The notes beneath the pieces were generated by a model that saw nothing but the letters and a program-made list of their open reading frames with translations, was not told the origin of the DNA and did not search any database. A DNA stretch of 6,800 nucleotides from assembly GCA_051745065.1 (NCBI GenBank), contig JBNJDQ010000131.1, forward strand, positions 1-6,800, in the 5' to 3' direction. Source of the DNA: Chitinivibrio sp051745065 (GTDB taxonomy: Bacteria > Fibrobacterota > Chitinivibrionia > Chitinivibrionales > Chitinivibrionaceae). The position numbers and the translations under genes were made by a program. Shown in pieces: positions 5,741 through 6,800 of this stretch (the stretch's first letter is position 1; the number at the start of each line of letters is the position of its first letter).

Positions 5741-6239
5741 AATTGATTGCGGTTTTCAGTTTTGGATACCAGTCTTCCTGCCGCACCTTCTGAATTTTTG
5801 CTGCCACAGTTTCCCCGTTCCACGAGTTGAAGAGGATCTTGCGCCCGTAGGTGCCTCCCGTATCAACAGAGCGTTCAAAAATGCCGAATTTGTCAAGAAG
5901 CTCCTGAGCAACGGCAACGTTATCCCGGGAGAGTCCCCGCTTATAGCGCGGGGCATTGCGATTTTCCGCACCGCCGTAGAGAGAAACATCCATGTAGCGC
6001 TTTCTGCCACCGAATTCTTCTATTTTGCGAATAAGGGTATACACCGCGGGGGCGGCAAAATGAGGGGAGGAATTTGCCCCCCGCCGATAGGGATGACTGA
6101 AGTGACAGAGTCCGCCGATTCCCTTTTTATGTTCAAACACCGTTATGACAATCCCCGAAGCCGTTACGGCCTTCAGGCAGAGCGGCGACCGGGGTACACA
6201 GCAGTGACCAACCGGAACAAAGAGTGTTTCCCCAGTCAT
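5739..6239 (-). CDS. CheD-like protein lacking the catalytic cysteine
   Basis: A 166-residue CheD homologue from the ATG at 6239, which has AGAGAG 5 bases upstream and lies 2 bases after the cheA stop. An in-frame extension to 6353 would overlap cheA by over 100 bases and is rejected. Family features are visible: a hydrophobic strand ending ITVFE, IGGLCHFSHP (41-50), LYGGAE (87-92), SRDN (104-107, in place of the GKRN type) and DTGGTYGRKILF (126-137) before NGE. Aligning ASGIVITVFE with the GSCVAL strand of the cheD copy downstream puts Gly29 at the cysteine nucleophile and Lys23 at the threonine, while His46 is kept; the Cys-to-His spacing (17) equals the Gly-to-His spacing. It therefore probably cannot deamidate by the known mechanism. 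It may bind receptors or CheX as a regulator. Membership of the family is fairly sure; the function is inference. Confidence 0.87.
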   Translation of the reverse strand: MTGETLFVPVGHCCVPRSPLCLKAVTASGIVITVFEHKKGIGGLCHFSHPYRRGANSSPHFAAPAVYTLIRKIEEFGGRKRYMDVSLYGGAENRNAPRYKRGLSRDNVAVAQELLDKFGIFERSVDTGGTYGRKILFNSWNGETVAAKIQKVRQEDWYPKLKTAIN

Positions 6240-6241
6240 AA

Positions 6242-6800
6242 TTACTCTCTGTCTCCTGTCGGGCGGCCCGCGGCAGATACTTCCTCTGCAATATCCAGCA
6301 TGGTTCGAATGTCGATTATCAAAGAAACGGAGCCGTCTCCCAAAATAGTGCATCCCGATGTCCCCCGAGCCTTACCGAGGTAGCTGGAAAGGCCTTTGAT
6401 GACAGTCTGCTGCTGTCCGATTATCTCGTCTGTCAGCAGGGCGATTTCTTTGCCGGCGTGTTCCAGAATAACGAGAATACCCTGTGTAGAATCGTCCACG
6501 GCGGAGGCCTGCCCGAAAATTCGTCCGAGTTTCACAATGGGCAGAAAATTGCCGTCCAGATTCAGGATCTCTTCGCCTTCCGGGGAACGGGTGATCATGT
6601 CTTCAGTGCAGGTAATACTGCGCTTGATGGAGAGGGTTGGTATGGTGTATTTGTCATTGCCGGACTTAACAAGCATTCCGTCAATAATGGCAAGGGTCAG
6701 GGGGATTCGTATAATGAAGGTGCTGCCTTTACCCGGTTCGGAATTGATATCGATTTCGCCGTTCATTTTTTCAATATTCCGTTTGACTACATCCATGCCG
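6242..6800 (-). CDS. cheA: CheA histidine kinase, C-terminal part (N-terminus outside window)
   Basis: The frame is open to the right edge, so only the last 185 residues are seen; a methionine coded at 6796 is internal. The visible part begins in the ATP-binding domain with GMDVVKRNIEKMNGEI and continues SEPGKGSTFIIRIPLTLAIIDGML, which is the diagnostic junction between the catalytic P4 domain (G2 box region) and the CheW-like P5 domain. The P5 domain (about residues 40-175) follows, with LPIVKLGRIFG and DEIIGQQQTVIKGL, and couples the kinase to CheW and receptors. CheA autophosphorylates a histidine in its P1 domain and passes phosphate to response regulators such as the one encoded downstream. 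It ends 2 bases before the CheD-like gene, so it heads or precedes this operon segment. No receiver domain is fused at the C-terminus. Confidence 0.96.
   Translation of the reverse strand, partial: GMDVVKRNIEKMNGEIDINSEPGKGSTFIIRIPLTLAIIDGMLVKSGNDKYTIPTLSIKRSITCTEDMITRSPEGEEILNLDGNFLPIVKLGRIFGQASAVDDSTQGILVILEHAGKEIALLTDEIIGQQQTVIKGLSSYLGKARGTSGCTILGDGSVSLIIDIRTMLDIAEEVSAAGRPTGDRE
6245..6250 (-). promoter_or_regulatory. Shine-Dalgarno of the CheD-like gene
   Basis: AGAGAG on the - strand, 5 bases before the ATG at 6239, inside the last codons of cheA. It decides against the longer start within cheA. Confidence 0.6.

Noticed and set aside
5935..5953. Hairpin CCCCGC / GCGGGG inside the CheD-like gene
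   Set aside because: Only 6 bp, within intact coding sequence; no T run or start codon nearby to suggest a role.
6046..6085. Imperfect GC-rich inverted repeat (GCGGGGG...AAAT with ATTTGCCCCCCGC)
   Set aside because: The arms match only with a bulge and the region is explained by the CheD-like coding sequence.
6240..6353. N-terminal extension of the CheD-like protein to a start at 6353
   Set aside because: It lies entirely over the CheA C-terminus and lacks CheD-like sequence; the ATG at 6239 has AGAGAG 5 bases upstream.
5712..6383. Long open frame on the + strand opposite the CheD-like gene
   Set aside because: The opposite strand carries recognisable CheD and CheA motifs with ribosome binding sites; this frame shows no recognisable domain.

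Overview
The window comes from a motile, chemotactic Gram-negative (diderm) bacterium of roughly even base composition. The left third (1-2552, + strand) encodes two adjacent outer-membrane/periplasmic proteins. Both carry calcium-binding thrombospondin type 3 (TSP3) repeats followed by an OmpA-type peptidoglycan-binding domain. The right part (2612-6800, - strand) is a tightly packed chemotaxis operon. The combination of TSP3-OmpA proteins with a che operon holding CheX, CheD and an HDOD protein suggests a deltaproteobacterium-like or Fibrobacterota/Chitinivibrionia-like lineage. That placement is a guess from gene content, not a determination.

Layout. 1-837 is the 3' part of the first TSP3-OmpA gene, whose start lies left of the window. 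The second gene (837-2552) overlaps it by one base (TGATG) and is complete: signal peptide, about 300 residues of beta-strand-rich sequence that looks like an outer-membrane barrel, four TSP3 units and an OmpA domain. A 59-base gap (2553-2611) separates it from the convergent che operon and holds only a weak imperfect hairpin. On the - strand, in order of transcription from the right edge, come: the C-terminal end of cheA, a CheD-like gene, cheR, a canonical cheD, an HDOD-domain gene, a single-domain response regulator and a CheX-type phosphatase. Gaps are 2 to 20 bases or small overlaps, and every internal gene has a clear Shine-Dalgarno sequence 5-7 bases before its start. The operon promoter must lie right of the window. 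No gene-free stretch exceeds 300 bases, and no tRNA, rRNA, CRISPR or mobile element was seen.

How the genes work together. CheA phosphorylates response regulators. CheR methylates receptors and CheD deamidates receptor glutamines, and together they set adaptation. CheX removes phosphate from a CheY-type regulator, most likely the one encoded immediately upstream of it. The HDOD protein, translationally coupled to the response regulator, is probably an output or adaptor component.

The most unusual point is the second CheD homologue. It keeps the CheD fold motifs and the catalytic-site histidine, but has glycine where the nucleophilic cysteine belongs, so it is probably a non-deamidating CheD. 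The response regulator also lacks the aromatic residue found at the CheY Tyr106 position, so it may not be the motor-binding CheY.
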